From contig NC_134456.1 of NCBI RefSeq assembly GCF_047948215.1, positions 84,398,515-84,462,514 on the forward strand: a stretch of DNA of 64,000 bases. The letters run 5' to 3'. Shown here in pieces: positions 11,858-23,372 of this stretch (position 1 is its first letter; every line of letters begins with the position of its first letter). The position numbers and the translations under genes are program-made. The DNA comes from Lycorma delicatula. Taxonomy: Eukaryota; Arthropoda; Insecta; Hemiptera; Fulgoridae. The notes under the pieces are model-generated. The model was not told the DNA's origin. It did no database searches and worked only from the letters and a program-made list of their open reading frames with translations.

Positions 11858-11890
<33 letters not shown>
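11858..11890. repeat. (TA)n microsatellite
   Basis: About sixteen consecutive TA dinucleotides followed by ACACACATTG. Confidence 0.95.
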
Positions 11891-11896
<6 letters not shown>

Positions 11897-12180
11897 TGTG
11901 TACGTATGAAAATAAAATTAAAAAAAAAAGAAAGTGCATACTTTCTTTAAAAAGGATATCCAGAAGCATTCTCGATTAAAATTTTTTATCTCGAAGAAAA
12001 ATAGTTCTCATTAATTAACTGTTCTCCTCGAACAAAAACTAAGCTGGAAAAACAAAATTTTGAAGTAAACCTATTCTTCAAATGTTTTTTTACCAAATAG
12101 AACTCGTTCATAAACTTAGAACAAAACCAACTACAATACTTTTAATTGTTGTTAAAAAATTAAAACTATTTAATTGCTGT

Positions 12181-12230
12181 TAGGGAACTCAGTTTTTGAG
12201 TTCCCTACTGATATCGAACTCAAAAACTGA
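12181..12230. repeat. Compound hairpin
   Basis: Arms TAGGGAACTCA (12181-12191) and TGAGTTCCCTA (12197-12207) pair perfectly around GTTTT. TCAGTTTTTGAGTTC (12189-12203) also pairs perfectly with GAACTCAAAAACTGA (12216-12230), so two alternative stems overlap. Confidence 0.8.
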
Positions 12231-12895
12231 AATCTACAAAAAAAAGCCTAATTAGAATTTTTAAATACCTGGTTAGGAATAGATGAAGAGATTACCAGTA
12301 TATATTGATTTCTTATTTTTATTTCACGACACGAGAAATTTTATATTCCAATGGTTATTATTTTAGCTGTACAATTTACTCGCTAAATACTGTTAATTTA
12401 TCGCAATAAAGTCTTTATTTTATTGTCAGCATACGTAATTAATTCCTTTTTTATGTATCACTCTGAATTATAATTTCACCAGAGAATAAATTTGCGGTGA
12501 ATAAATAAAATTGATGAAGCATATAGTAGAAGAAAAAGAAGAAGTAGTAGACTTTAAAATTCTATTATTCTTATTATATTAGTTCGGGTTCGATAAACAT
12601 CACTGTTTTTAAAGAGTATTCGGGTAAAATTAGCCTATGGCTAAATATGGCTATAAAATTAGTATATGGCCTTGGAAACGTCTGTAAAAAAATATAATTT
12701 GAAAATTAAAATAATATAGCCTATGAGTAACGTACGAAAATTCGGAACCTACTGATAGCGAACTCTAAAACTAAATTCTATAACAAAAATTAAACTAATT
12801 AGAATTTTTAAATAACCGGTTAGGAATAGATGAAGAGCTTATATAACAGTATATATTGATTTCTTATTTTTATTTAACGGTTTGAGCAATTTTAT
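12206..12895. repeat. Pair of ~145-bp direct repeats with ~400-bp spacer
   Basis: 12206-12350 and 12750-12895 align along their length: TACTGATATCGAACTC / TACTGATAGCGAACTC at the left, then TAATTAGAATTTTTAAATA, GGTTAGGAATAGATGAAGAG and AGTATATATTGATTTCTTAT. Spacing and orientation could reflect a local duplication or the ends of a small element; no LTR-type TG..CA ends or primer-binding site were seen. Confidence 0.75.
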
Positions 12896-13294
12896 AGTTC
12901 GGGCGTTTGCTCGACTATAAAATGACGAATATTTGCTATTTTTTTAAAGGTTCTTATTTTGAGAATACTCGTACAATATTATTTTTTTCCCGTTTATCAA
13001 CACGGTTTTTATCATCTTATAAAAAAGCGTAAAACGACTCGAGGTATTTCGATATTACTGTTGTAAGCAACTAATTGAAGCACTTTGTGATCAACATTAA
13101 TTTTAGTTAATAACAGTAATGACGAAGACTTTTCCAGGCGGCCTAAATTGTACCTCTTCAGTTTGCCGTTAAAACAGTGTAGATATCTCTTTTTTATTGA
13201 TGCAGTATACACGGTATTTCTAAATTATATAACAGTAACCATTAATAATTAAAAAAAGTAAATAACTTAAAAAATTGTTTTAGACATCACCGAA
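12896..13294. other. No recognisable feature
   Basis: AT-rich flank of element M1; nothing assignable. Confidence 0.5.
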
Positions 13295-13296
13295 TA

Positions 13297-14451
13297 CAGT
13301 ATATGTTTCAAGTTTCAATCCCCCCTAACATCTTAGTCCCGACGTTCACAATAAGTGGCACTCGCGAATCGGTAATTCTAGCAGTCATCTTCGGTTCAGC
13401 AGTTATCGTATACCGTGCGGAGCTTGCTCAGTGTTGTTTATGTTTTCACTAACCCAAATCTTCATGACTAAATATAGCAAGCAACCACCTCAAAGACAGT
13501 CTGTTACTGCGCAATACAATCGTTTCATTGAAACAGGTTGTGTATCACATAAGACGCCAAGTCAGAGTAGACTTTCAGTTTCTAAAGCGGCAATCGAAAA
13601 AGTGCGGCAGACATTCATTCGCAGTCCCAAGTCAATCAACGGGAAGTGCCGACTTCGGATTGAATATTCCTAGGGTTACAGTACAGAGGGTGTTGCGTAA
13701 TCGACTGTCATTTAAATTCTGCAAATTACAACTGACACAAGCTTTCAGTGAAGGCGATAAAGATAAACGAACTGAGTTTTATGTAAACATGTTAAACAAA
13801 ATCGAGACTGAAAATACCGTAATAAAATGTTGTTCTCTATCACAATAAAATTGTGACGAAGCAACCTTCTATACCAACGGTAAAGTAATTCGACGGATAT
13901 GGGAAGAGCGGAATCCACGTCGTCACACAATCGAACATGTACGGAACTTGCCTAAGGTAATTAAAAAAATTTTTTTGGCTGTAAACTGTCATGAAATTAA
14001 CGACCCTTTATTGCCGAGTCAACTGTAATTGCAATATCGTACCTGGATGTGCTTGAAAATTATCTAATGCCACAATTACAACAGGATATGAGCATAGGAT
14101 TCATTTTCCACCAAGATGACGCACCATCACATTACCACCCTGCAGTTGTAACGTATTTCGATAGCAAAGTGCCGCCTTGGATTGGACGTGATGAAACAAA
14201 TTCCTGGCAACCACGATCGCCCGATTTAATTCCGGTGGAATTCTCTGCATGAGGTTACGTTAAAAACAGAGTGTTTGTTTCTCCGCTTCCAGGAAATGTC
14301 GACGAGTTGCGGATCCGCGTAACACAAACAAGTGCCACCATAGATAAAGACATGCTTCACAGGATTTGGACGAAAATTGATATACGTGGGATATCTGCCG
14401 TATTATAAAAGGTATATTGAACATTTTTACATGAAACTTGAAGATATATTG
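13297..14451 (+). mobile_element. Tc1/mariner-superfamily element M1
   Basis: About 1155 bp. TIRs are CAGTATATGTTTCAAGTTTC at the left and, reverse-complemented, CAATATATCTTCAAGTTTCA at the right. Both ends abut TA (13295-13296 and 14452-14453), the target this superfamily duplicates. It carries one decayed transposase on the plus strand. Confidence 0.85.
13431..14420 (+). pseudogene. M1 transposase pseudogene
   Basis: The N-terminal part (YSKQPPQRQSVTAQYNRFIE, then TGCVSHKTPSQSR) is the helix-turn-helix DNA-binding half. A frameshift near 13640 leads into PRVTVQRVLRNRLSFKFCKL and LSEGDKDKRTEF. The DDE catalytic region follows in pieces: CDEATF near 13856, YLDMLENYLMPQLQQD and FHQDDAPSHYH near 14110, and PRSPDLIPVEF near 14225. 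I count about 40 residues between the second and third acidic positions, unlike the 34 of classical mariner. Several stops and frameshifts make it inactive. Intact, it would cut and paste the element at TA sites. Confidence 0.85.
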
Positions 14452-14453
14452 TA

Positions 14454-15835
14454 TTCAAAGTTGTATCAAATAGTTCTGTAACTTATTTACTTTTTTCATT
14501 ATTAAAAGTTACTTTTGTATAACTAATTTATAAATACGCTGTATTTTAACGATAAATTTTTTTCAACGATACTAAACTTATCTTACGTTTACATGAATAC
14601 CAAAGACTAACGTTCTCATTAAACGGAGGTGATAGAAAGTCCTTAAAAGGGATACTCTATATCTATCTATCTACCTAACCTCTTCCTCGTGCTCATCTTC
14701 CACACTAGTTTTTAAATGATGAAAGACGAAATAACCGTAACGTCTTACAGAAACAATGGGAACGAAAGAAAATGAAGTAAAACAGTTAATGAGAAGGAAA
14801 AAAAAATTTAAATAACGATTCGTAAAAACACACAAGAAATTAAATATTTCGAAAATTTATTTATTTTTTAATACTTATGTTTTTACGATATAGTCTTATC
14901 CAAATAGCAGGAAAGCAGCACCTCCACACCTTACATTGATGCGTAGAAGATATGCATGAATGGGAACGGATTTATTTTCAGCCATCTTTCTCCTGCCATC
15001 ACGCTTTGAATCACCTACTTTCTATACTATATTCTTGTTAATATTAAATTAACAGCGATCAAGTAACAACAATAAAATTTAAATATAACAAAATTTACTT
15101 GTAAAATCATATGTCCACTAACTTCACGACGCAAAAAGCCGTTTATAATTTCTAAATTATGTGAATATAATCTCCCCTCGATATGCGGGTTGGTTGCGTC
15201 GCAATTATCCGAATCATCAAATCTTCGTCGGTAATTCTCTATCGTGCATTTTTTAGTGGCTGGGATATACTTCATACAGAAATGATAATGATGTATGAAC
15301 ACAGCGTCTCATCATTTAGGTGAGCAGGCACCTTGCATCTTAATAATGTAAAATTGATCAATTTCGTGTTCCTTTTTCTCACCTTGTAGAAACACTACAG
15401 CTTTAAAAATTTTCACTCATTTAAATACAACTTTATTGCAGCTGCTGACAGTTTTTTCACAGTATGAATTTTTTTTTTATGTAATGCCATTTTTAATCGA
15501 TATTTTTGAATCGTTAGCATTATTATCTTACACTACTAAACGTCATTTGTAAGTATGTATGTCTGTGTGTGCGCCCTCCTAGCTTAGCTGGGAGGAGATG
15601 TACCGATCACTAGCGGAAAATCCCGATTCGTTAGTACATGTCTCGTGGTGGTCAGGTGTATTCTTGTTATATTACTCTTATATATATATATATCGATTCG
15701 ATATACATGCGAAATAAATATTAATATTATTATTTTTTTATGCGATTGTTTTACTTGATAAAATCGATTATTTATGTTAACGCTCAAGTTTCATTTCCCT
15801 TTTTTTATTTGTAAAAATAAATATTTTTCACTTTT
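14454..15835. other. No recognisable feature
   Basis: AT-rich with a short GC-richer patch and a (TA)n run near 15678-15693. No gene or repeat family identified. Confidence 0.45.
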
Positions 15836-16392
15836 TTCACTGAATTCTGGTTTTCGTTATTTATCTACCTGCGAATAAATCCTGACGATTACTTTAATTT
15901 CTGTTTTGTATGTAATCTCTGTTTATTTAATTTTTTTTTGTGTCTGTTTAACCTCCAGGACCACCGTTAGGTACTGCTTTAGAGGGTGAGATAAACGATT
16001 GGTAACGTGCGTGAAAATGCCATGGCTGACCGGGATTCGAACCCGGAACCTCCGGATGAAAGGCCGAGACGCTACCATTCGCGCCACGGAGGCCGGCTTC
16101 TTATTGCCATTTAATATTGTTATTGTTTACTGTTGCCATTATTCTAATTATTCCTGTATGGTGTTTTTTTGTTCCTGTCTGTTATTATTATTATTCTGAT
16201 TATTATTGTGGTTGTCAATACACACACAATAATAATTGTGTGTGGTTAAATTATTTTTATTATTTATTTTATTATTGATTTGTCTTTTTTTAATTTATGT
16301 TCTCAAAGTAATACATTGTAATTATATAAACATTTTCATTTGTCAATTTCTCAATATCCTGATCGAGCCGCGAACACGCGACGATACTTCTT
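15836..16392 (+). repeat. Repeat Z, copy 1, interrupted by a SINE2
   Basis: Aligns with the reverse complement of 25140-25485: CACTGAATTCTGGTTTTC, TGACGATTACTTTAATTTC, a variable ATT trinucleotide-rich middle, TTATTGATTTGTCTTTTTTT, AATTGTAATTATATAAA and TCAATTTCTCAATATCCTGA. A SINE2 splits the left third. The trinucleotide tracts differ in length between the copies. Confidence 0.75.
15949..16098 (-). mobile_element. SINE2 (second tRNA-derived SINE family)
   Basis: On the minus strand the head GCCTCCGTGGCGCGAATGGT then AGCGTCTCGGCC resembles the 5' half of a tRNA with an A box, and CCGGGTTCGAATCCCGG is a perfect T-arm with B box. Acceptor-stem halves do not pair, so it is not a functional tRNA gene. 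The body ends with GGTGGTCCTGGAGGTTAAAC and an A-rich tail. A near-identical copy lies at 62189-62347. Confidence 0.85.
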
Positions 16393-17398
16393 TAATCAGA
16401 ATAAAACGAATCTAATTTAGTAACAAGATAAATGTACAAACCAAATCATTTCAATACTGCTTCACACTAAGATTAAAAAAGAAAATTCTAGTTTTATTTC
16501 AATATAATTGTAATTTATTATTATCGGACGTTTTTAAATATAAATTTAGCTGTAAAATGTTCCATTCATTCCTTTATAACAAACTAAAAAAGTAACAGGA
16601 TAGTTACAATTTATTAAATTTTATTGGCTTCGCAACAAGGCACGGTAAGCGACGATAGATAATCGTTCCTGTCCGGACTAAATGTCGATAGTAGAGACCA
16701 AAACAACTAAACTAAACCTTATATCGGTTCAAATTACATATAATTTCATCATAGTTTTTAAAAATTTACAATAAAAAGAACAGAATATTCAACGAATAAA
16801 AAAATAGTTCCGGAGGTATTTGATCAATTTTAACGAAAACTAATACCGTTTTGTAAGATAATATCGATAGATAGTCGAAAAAAATTAACATAAACAGGTT
16901 ATTTTTGAATTCTTTCTAAAAAGATAATAAAAAAATAAGATGGCTAACCGATTCCGGTATTCAACAGCTTATTTTCCCTCCTAAAATTTGTCTAATTTAT
17001 CCCTAACTGATCATCACACTTTCATTAATAAAAAATAAAAATAAATAACAATTAATAATCATAATTTGTTTTAATGAAAATAAATTAATGGCAACATACG
17101 CTTAATTTTTTTTTAGTAATATAATAAAACTAAACTTATTTTTTTAAACAATTATACCGATTATCAGCGTGCATAACCCTGAATTTTAAATTAATTCCAT
17201 TACAATTAGCAACCGCCTTAAAAAAAAACAAAAACGTTTCCTTGCGCTTATTATTTGTAGATTAAGCAAATAAAATTCAAATCTTTATTATACGTAAATA
17301 ATATATTAATTATTCGTTTATCCCGAAGGAGGGTATCAGCTGTTATATTTTTCAGAAGAACAAAACTCTCTCCAATTCGAAAAAGAAAGTTTTTGAAC
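16393..17398. other. No recognisable feature
   Basis: AT-rich; no family recognised. Confidence 0.5.
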
Positions 17399-17485
17399 AA
17401 TTTATCGTAATAAAAAAAGCCAAATTTCTTTAGAATTGCACATATACTGTTCGTAAAAGAGCGACTACGTTAAATTTTTCTTCTT
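17399..17485 (+). repeat. Repeat W, short fragment C
   Basis: TTTATCGTAATAAAAAAAGCC, AAATTTCTTTAGAATTGCAC and GTTAAATTTTTCTTC match the middle of copies A and B. Only about 87 bp are clear, in the same orientation as copy A, and it lies next to copy B. Confidence 0.65.
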
Positions 17486-17714
17486 TTGGACGAAAAGGTT
17501 TTTGAATCTGATGTGTTGGGTTGGAGCTTGCACAGGGTAAACCTTTGTCTCCCGTACAGAAATTAACGTTTGAGGATTGGCTAAACCAATTATTTTTTAA
17601 CACTCACAGCTTGTCGAACTGTTTAATAAAACGAACGAATTTATTAAATAAAAGTAATTGTGTATATTTAAAAAAAAAAAAAACATGCCGGCAAACAGGT
17701 TCCAGCAAAGTTGC
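17486..17714. other. Unassigned segment between W fragment C and SINE1
   Basis: Includes a short open frame from 17521 without recognisable similarity and an A14 run near 17670. Confidence 0.4.
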
Positions 17715-17972
17715 CGACAATAGTTCCAACGTAAGGTATTACTTCAGAGGATGATATGTATGAAGTATAGTCTTGTACAGTCTCAGGTCGACCGTTCCTG
17801 AGACGTGTGGTTAATTTAAACCCAACCACCAAAGAACACCGGTATCCACGATCTGGTATTCGAATCCGTATAAACGTTAACTGCCTTTACTAGGGTTTGA
17901 ACCTTAGAACTCTCGACTTCGATATCAGCTGATTTACGATCACGAGTTAACCACAGACCAACCCAGTGGGTT
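17715..17972 (-). mobile_element. SINE1 within repeat W copy B
   Basis: On the minus strand: head GGGTTGGTCTGTGGTTAACT, B-box-like AAGGTTCAAACCCTAG, then GTGGATACCGGTGTTCTTTG and CCTCTGAAGTAATACC. More diverged from the family than the copies at 5.9 and 54.9 kb. The tail end is approximate. The W sequence begins immediately beyond its head, the same order as at 4.2 kb. Confidence 0.8.
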
Positions 17973-19045
17973 TACGACCACATCTGCGAAAGATTGGAAC
18001 ACGATTCCAAACTCCGTCGTCCACCTTAAACTAGAAATAAATTTATAAACGTTAACAGAATATTAAATACCCGCCAGATTAAAAAAGCAACGAATAGGGG
18101 GAGGGATAAAGCATCTCCCGTCATCCTTTCGTTCCGTTTCGTTGCTAAAGTGCTTTTTCTTTCCCCTTTTAGCATTCCCTATATGTATTAATGTATTAAC
18201 AGCATATGCAGTTTTGCCAAATTTGTAAAATAAATATAGTTTTTGTTTAAACCTTCATCAGAAAAATTAAACCCCAAACGGGGAGTTTGTCAGCACAAAA
18301 CGCACCCCATTTGTACGATGTAACTGCCACTTCACTGTGCGTGTATTCACTTATTCACTTCACTGTGTATTTCACCTTGTGAAATGCATATGCGGAGTTA
18401 CGTTGTAAATTTAAACTACCGAGAACCATTTGCCGCATACTAGGCAATGATAAGAATGTACTGGACCGAGTATTGTTACTTCCAAGAATCAAGTATACTT
18501 CCAAGTATCATACTTCCAAGTATCAGTATACTTCATAAAATTGAATGATAAGCGATCATAATTTTTGTTTGTAATCCATATTTTATCCTAATGGTTACGT
18601 TTCTTTTATTATTTTACTTATCTTATAATTACTATGTTAGTGCTAACCTTATTTTATTAATATTTTTCTTGTCCAAGAAGAGGCATTTTTGTTACGATTT
18701 TTGTTCCGGGTGATGATAACGCGTAAAACATTTTACGCCCCCAAAAAAAATTAACGAAGTCGCTCTTGTACAAACAGTGTATGTGCAATTCTAAAGAAAT
18801 TTGGCTTTTTTTATTACAATAAATTGTTATCGTAGTCATTATCGATACCTATTGTCCGCTATTACAACTGCTGCAATCAATATCACATTTGTTATCATTC
18901 TAACATTTTGCCTGTCAAATACTGTTGTATTTTGTATTGAAGAGTTTCAATAAATGAAATTGCCTTTTATTAGCGGTTTACCAAGTGAATTTACAATAAA
19001 TTTGAAAGAGGTATTTTTTGACTCCCATTTTTTAAGCTTAGCAAC
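17973..19045 (-). repeat. Repeat W, copy B (long form)
   Basis: Reverse-complement match of 3570-4221, but with about 450 extra bp (roughly 18286-18755). The extra part contains a ~17-bp tandem array of TATACTTCCAAGTATCA units at 18475-18534 and short CACTTCACTGTG-type repeats near 18330-18375. Either copy A lost this part or copy B gained it; the join in A looks like deletion between two TTAATTTTT/TTAAATTTTT tracts. Confidence 0.75.
18475..18534. repeat. Short tandem repeat, ~16-18 bp unit
   Basis: Three to four imperfect copies of TACTTCCAAGTATCA inside the long-form segment of repeat W. Confidence 0.8.
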
Positions 19046-19283
19046 AATTACAGGTTATTTGTAACTTTTTAGTGATTTTATAATTTTAATAACCCATTTT
19101 TGATTGAAACAGTTACTAAAAAAAAGCCGTTAAATGGAAAAATTATTTGTTCAAAAACGCGTAAATTACAAAAGTGCAGAAAGGTTATTTATTAATTGAT
19201 TAACATCATCGTACGTATCTAGATTTGCGTACTTCATATAGATACAGTTAATAAATACGTTTTTTTTTTTTTTTTTTTTTTTT

Positions 19284-19880
19284 TACTTCCTTGTACTAAG
19301 TAAAGGAGTATAGTGATCGCGAAAAATTTCGGTTTTCAGATTTCAACGGAAATATCCATTTTGATTAGTTTTGCCGTGACGTATGTGTATTTACGTACGT
19401 ACGTATCTCGCATAATTCAAAAACGATTAGACGTAGGACGTTTAAATTTTGGATTTAGGACTGTTGTAAGATCTAGTTGCACACCTCCCCGTTTGACTGC
19501 AATCGACTGGACCAAAAGTGTCCAAAAAAAGCCAAAAATAAAAAAAATATTGGCTTTTTGTTAGAAGCCCTCATTAAGAAATTTTTAACAAATGAAATAT
19601 TTGGATCTTACAAGGGGAAGGCACATTGGTTCGAATCCGACTTAATTTCCCTTTGTTAACTTTTTTTTAAATTTAAATATATTGATTTATTAATAATTAC
19701 TAACTTGTGATTGTAAAATATTTATTACAATAAATGATAATTCAATAATAATAAAAATACAACAAAAAAAAAGAAAAGAAATCAGTAGTTTTTATTGAAA
19801 TAAAATCTTATGTACTTTTAAAAATGTGTATATGTAATTTAATAGGCGTAGAAGGAAGTCATGTGGTGTCAACATTAAAT
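19284..19880 (+). repeat. Repeat family Y, copy 2
   Basis: Preceded by a T24 run. Starts ACTTCCTTGTACTAAGTAAA, contains AAAAACGATTAGACGTAGGA, TTTGACTGCAATCGACTGG, the central hairpin GCCAAAAATA...TATTGGC, and ends with GGCGTAGAAGGAAGTCATGT. About 100 bp of the consensus between the hairpin and ATTTTTAACAAATG is shortened. Confidence 0.8.
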
Positions 19881-22110
19881 TTTTTTCTTTAGTAATCATT
19901 AAACATTTTTCGAAGGATTACTTTAGATAATGAAATTAATATACTTTATAATAAAAAGTGAATGTCGAATAAAATAAATACTAAGATTATTTTTTACTAT
20001 TATTTTATGCAGATCTATCGACCAATTAAACATCACTCATCGGTAAAGATATAAATTTTGACTAGTTTAAATTTAGTTAGGAGTGCAGTTTATAAGCTTT
20101 CAAAATCAGCTGTAGTACAGCATTTTAACCGACAGATTGATTACATATAATAAACTAATTTCATAAATAATAACTTTAAAAAAAATTATGGGTCGAAACT
20201 GTCCTTTCTGAATTTTAAAAACTACGACTGAAAGTTAAATTAATATTAAAATAAATCCGTGTTTTCTTTGAAATAACAAACCGACGAGGTATTCTAGAAC
20301 CTCGCAGCTCCAACTAGAATCAGATAAAACAATAAATAAATTCAAAAAAATGTACGTGTAAAAATAGTAAAAAAAAATGTTATGTAGAAGAATTTTATAG
20401 TGTACATCAATGCGCTGAAACTTTCAGGCGATGAAAAAAAGCGATATAGAGTATGAATGCGGCGATGTAAAAGAAAAATAGCTTTTCTTTTATACGGCTT
20501 AAAGTTAAAAGAGGATAAGATGAACTAGGATTTTCGGAATTGTACCGCCTCGATTTGCAATAAAGCGCGCGCCTCAGGCGATGAGGACATAAAACCTGAC
20601 GTCCCGGCTCGGTTCATTCGTTCGAGCGGTAACGCTGGAGCGTCGGATCCTCCGCCCGTTCAGATCCATATCTTTTAACCGGGTTTTATTTTACGGGTCT
20701 ATCTTCCTGCTGTCTTCTATCCTCGGGGAATGTTGTACGACTGGCTTCTATACTCGGCAGGAAGTATAGATATAATGTTGAAGTCTAGTATTGTTTGACT
20801 AAACTACCGTATCGAATTCTTTCAAGTTTTTGTTTTCGTATCTATTTTTTTTTTTTCTTAAATAGATTTAAAAAATATTAATAAAGAAAAAACTTCTAAT
20901 CGACTTTGATCGGACGTAAATAAGTAGAAATTACAGTCGACCGAACAAATTTTTTATTTATTTAAAATAAAAGGAAGAAAACATAATTTCCTTTTTTTAT
21001 CCGCATCAAAAATTATCATTTCACCGACAAAGATAAATAATTCATTATCATTTATTAGATAATAAAATAAAAAACTTTACTGAAATAACAAGTGAATCGA
21101 CCTTAATTTTTAATAGCATTACGCCCAAATTATCCAAATTAAAATACTAGACGTCGTCAGATTTTCTACATTCTATTTGAAAATGAGAAAAATAATACGA
21201 CAACTGTACAGGTTATCGTATTTAATAAAAGAAAAGTATATGAAATAATTTATTTCAACGTAAAATTTCTTGAAAATTTTCGTAAATCGGAGCAAAATTA
21301 TTAAAACAAATTTAAATATAAATAAATTTTATTTACTTTTACACTTTTTATTTAAAATATGAAAAAACCTTATCAGAAAAAAGCTGCTCCGCATGAATAA
21401 AGGTGATTCGGTAAAAAGTCGAGAAACCAGCCCCTTGACAAAACTAAAAACAGTGCAGAAAAGCAACTTAAAGAAAACTGCTAATGAGTATTAGCAATAA
21501 GAATATTCAGGAATTCGGAAATAATTTCAATTGGAATGTTCATGGAAAATTACTTTAAATATCACAATAAAATAAAACTATGAATCTTTTAGAAACAAAA
21601 CATAAGGAATGATGCAAAAAAGAAGTAATGCAGACATGTATTTTTTTTTTAAACTCTGCTTAAATCATACGGGGAAAAATATCAATGGTCAATATCAATT
21701 GATCAGTTAAAGTTCTAAAAAAAAAAAATTAATATTTCTGTAGATAATATCAGAAATATTCTACCCTACTATACAAATAAAAAAGAGGAACCACACCGGC
21801 ATTCGGTTAAAAGGAAAATTGTGGTAAAACCTTGATCAGAACAGCATACAAAAATATGACATTAATTGCAGAATAGAAAAAGAAAAAAGTCCATAATAAT
21901 TACTTTTAACAAAATATGAGATAACGTTATGATAAACAAGCGATTGAAAATATTAAACAGAAAAAATATAATATAAAAAAAATCCTATTCAGCATCAACA
22001 AATATTTACGTACAAGCTTCAGCTTGTATCTCGTTCACGAGATAGAAAAAGTTAAAAGTATTCTCCTCTTCAAATTTAAATATTCATCGATACGAATAAA
22101 ACTGTTCCTG
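19881..22110. other. Unassigned AT-rich DNA with a GC-rich CpG island-like patch
   Basis: Most of this stretch is AT-rich and unassigned. At about 20540-20760 there is a GC- and CpG-richer patch (CGCGCGCCTCAGGCGATGAG, GGTAACGCTGGAGCGTCGGA) that is not a copy of any repeat I traced in this window. It could be an unrecognised repeat or host sequence; I see no start codon with a convincing open frame. Confidence 0.4.
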
Positions 22111-22215
22111 TAAAAAAAAATCGTTTAATTGTATTTTAAATAGAATATTCAAGCGGTTCAATAATTTATTAAAAATGGCAAAAGAAGTATAATAAAGCCT
22201 TTTCATGAAAGCCGA
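22111..22215 (+). repeat. Repeat V, copy 1
   Basis: AAAATCGTTTAATTGTATTTTAAATA and the following GGCAAAAGAAGTATAATAAAGC block align with 61873-61990. Only two copies seen; origin unknown. Confidence 0.55.
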
Positions 22216-22524
22216 AATATTGTTTATAGTTACACAGTTCTATACAGAAAACGGTTCTGTTCCTTAGTTTAATAGAAGTAGATATTATACAAACATATTC
22301 TTTTTGAGAATAAGGGAATATTAACTTTTTCCAAACATTATATATTATTCATAGACATTTTATTTTGAATACTCTCAGACTTTATGAGAAAGCCTCATAA
22401 GATAAAATTTATGAAAGCACAATAATTATTTAATGAGATGACTAGCTTAATATATAATTTAGACACTACAAAACAAAACAGTACGGTTTGACTTAGTTAC
22501 GTAAAAAAACTTACACATCAAACA

Positions 22525-22587
22525 TATCTCTCTCTCTCTCGCTCACTCTCACACTCTCTCTGTGCGCGCGCGCGCGCACACACACAA
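22525..22587. repeat. Compound (CT)n-(GC)n-(CA)n microsatellite
   Basis: TCTCTCTCTCTC, CTCTCTCTGTGCGCGCGCGC and ACACACACA in succession, directly abutting the left end of element M4. Confidence 0.95.
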
Positions 22588-23244
22588 ATTGAATCAAAGG
22601 GATGGAAATCCCTCAACAACTTTAAAATCGTTCCAGATAGAATACTCTAACTTTCAGGATAAGGTTTAACTACTGAACACGATAAAGTTTACCTCAAGAT
22701 AAGGTCAACTACTTCACCTTTCGACGAGATATAGAATTTCAACACTTATTTGAGCAAGGGAGGATTGTAATTCAAATATTCTAAAGGATAACATCCTTTT
22801 TGTGATACATCATTTTAAAAGTCTCTGTAAAACAAGAAAAATGGTATAATTAAAAAGTTGATACGATGGTTGTATTAAATATGGCGGAGTAATAAAGTTT
22901 GAATTTTGAAAATTACTAAATTTATTAAGTTCATTTTAATAAAAAGAAATTGAACCGAATTAAATTAAAATTTATTTTAAAGGTTAAATTTAACTTTTAA
23001 AAAATTATTTTTTAACCCAAAAAATTGTTTTTGTTCTACTTTAATGAGTAAATAAATACAAATATTGTCATCTAATCGTGCTGATCATCTCATCATTGAT
23101 GGTCTGTTATCGTTGTTGCAAAAATCAAGCTTACTTCATTGTTGTGTAATATTCCATTTTGAGTGTTTCATTACAAAACTTTTAAGTTTCTTATGCAATT
23201 TATTGTGATCGGTCGGCTAACTGGTTTTGTATACATTTACCGCA

Positions 23245-23302
23245 TTTGTAAGCCACTTAACAAAAGTGGCTTACAAAATGTTGTGAATAACAAATTCACA
23301 AC
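23245..23302. repeat. Two tandem hairpins with identical loops
   Basis: TTTGTAAGCCACTT (23245-23258) pairs with AAGTGGCTTACAAA (23264-23277) around AACAA; GTTGTGAAT (23280-23288) pairs with ATTCACAAC (23294-23302) around AACAA. They sit between the left TIR and the transposase start of M4. Confidence 0.85.
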
Positions 23303-23372
23303 GTTTTTCCCTTTTTTGTAACTAATTTTTACTGAATTTTTTTCTCTGCTACCCGCTAACATTGCTATCAAC

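Noticed and set aside
11831..11969. Extension of the LINE reading frame upstream of 11830
   Set aside because: It is the translation of a (TA)n microsatellite and neighbouring T-rich DNA.
12206..12895. A small LTR retrotransposon with 145-bp LTRs
   Set aside because: No TG..CA termini, primer-binding site, polypurine tract or target duplication could be seen.
16015..16096. A functional tRNA gene on the minus strand
   Set aside because: The T-arm and B box are perfect, but acceptor-stem halves do not pair, and the same sequence with the same non-tRNA body recurs at 62.2 kb, so it is a SINE head.
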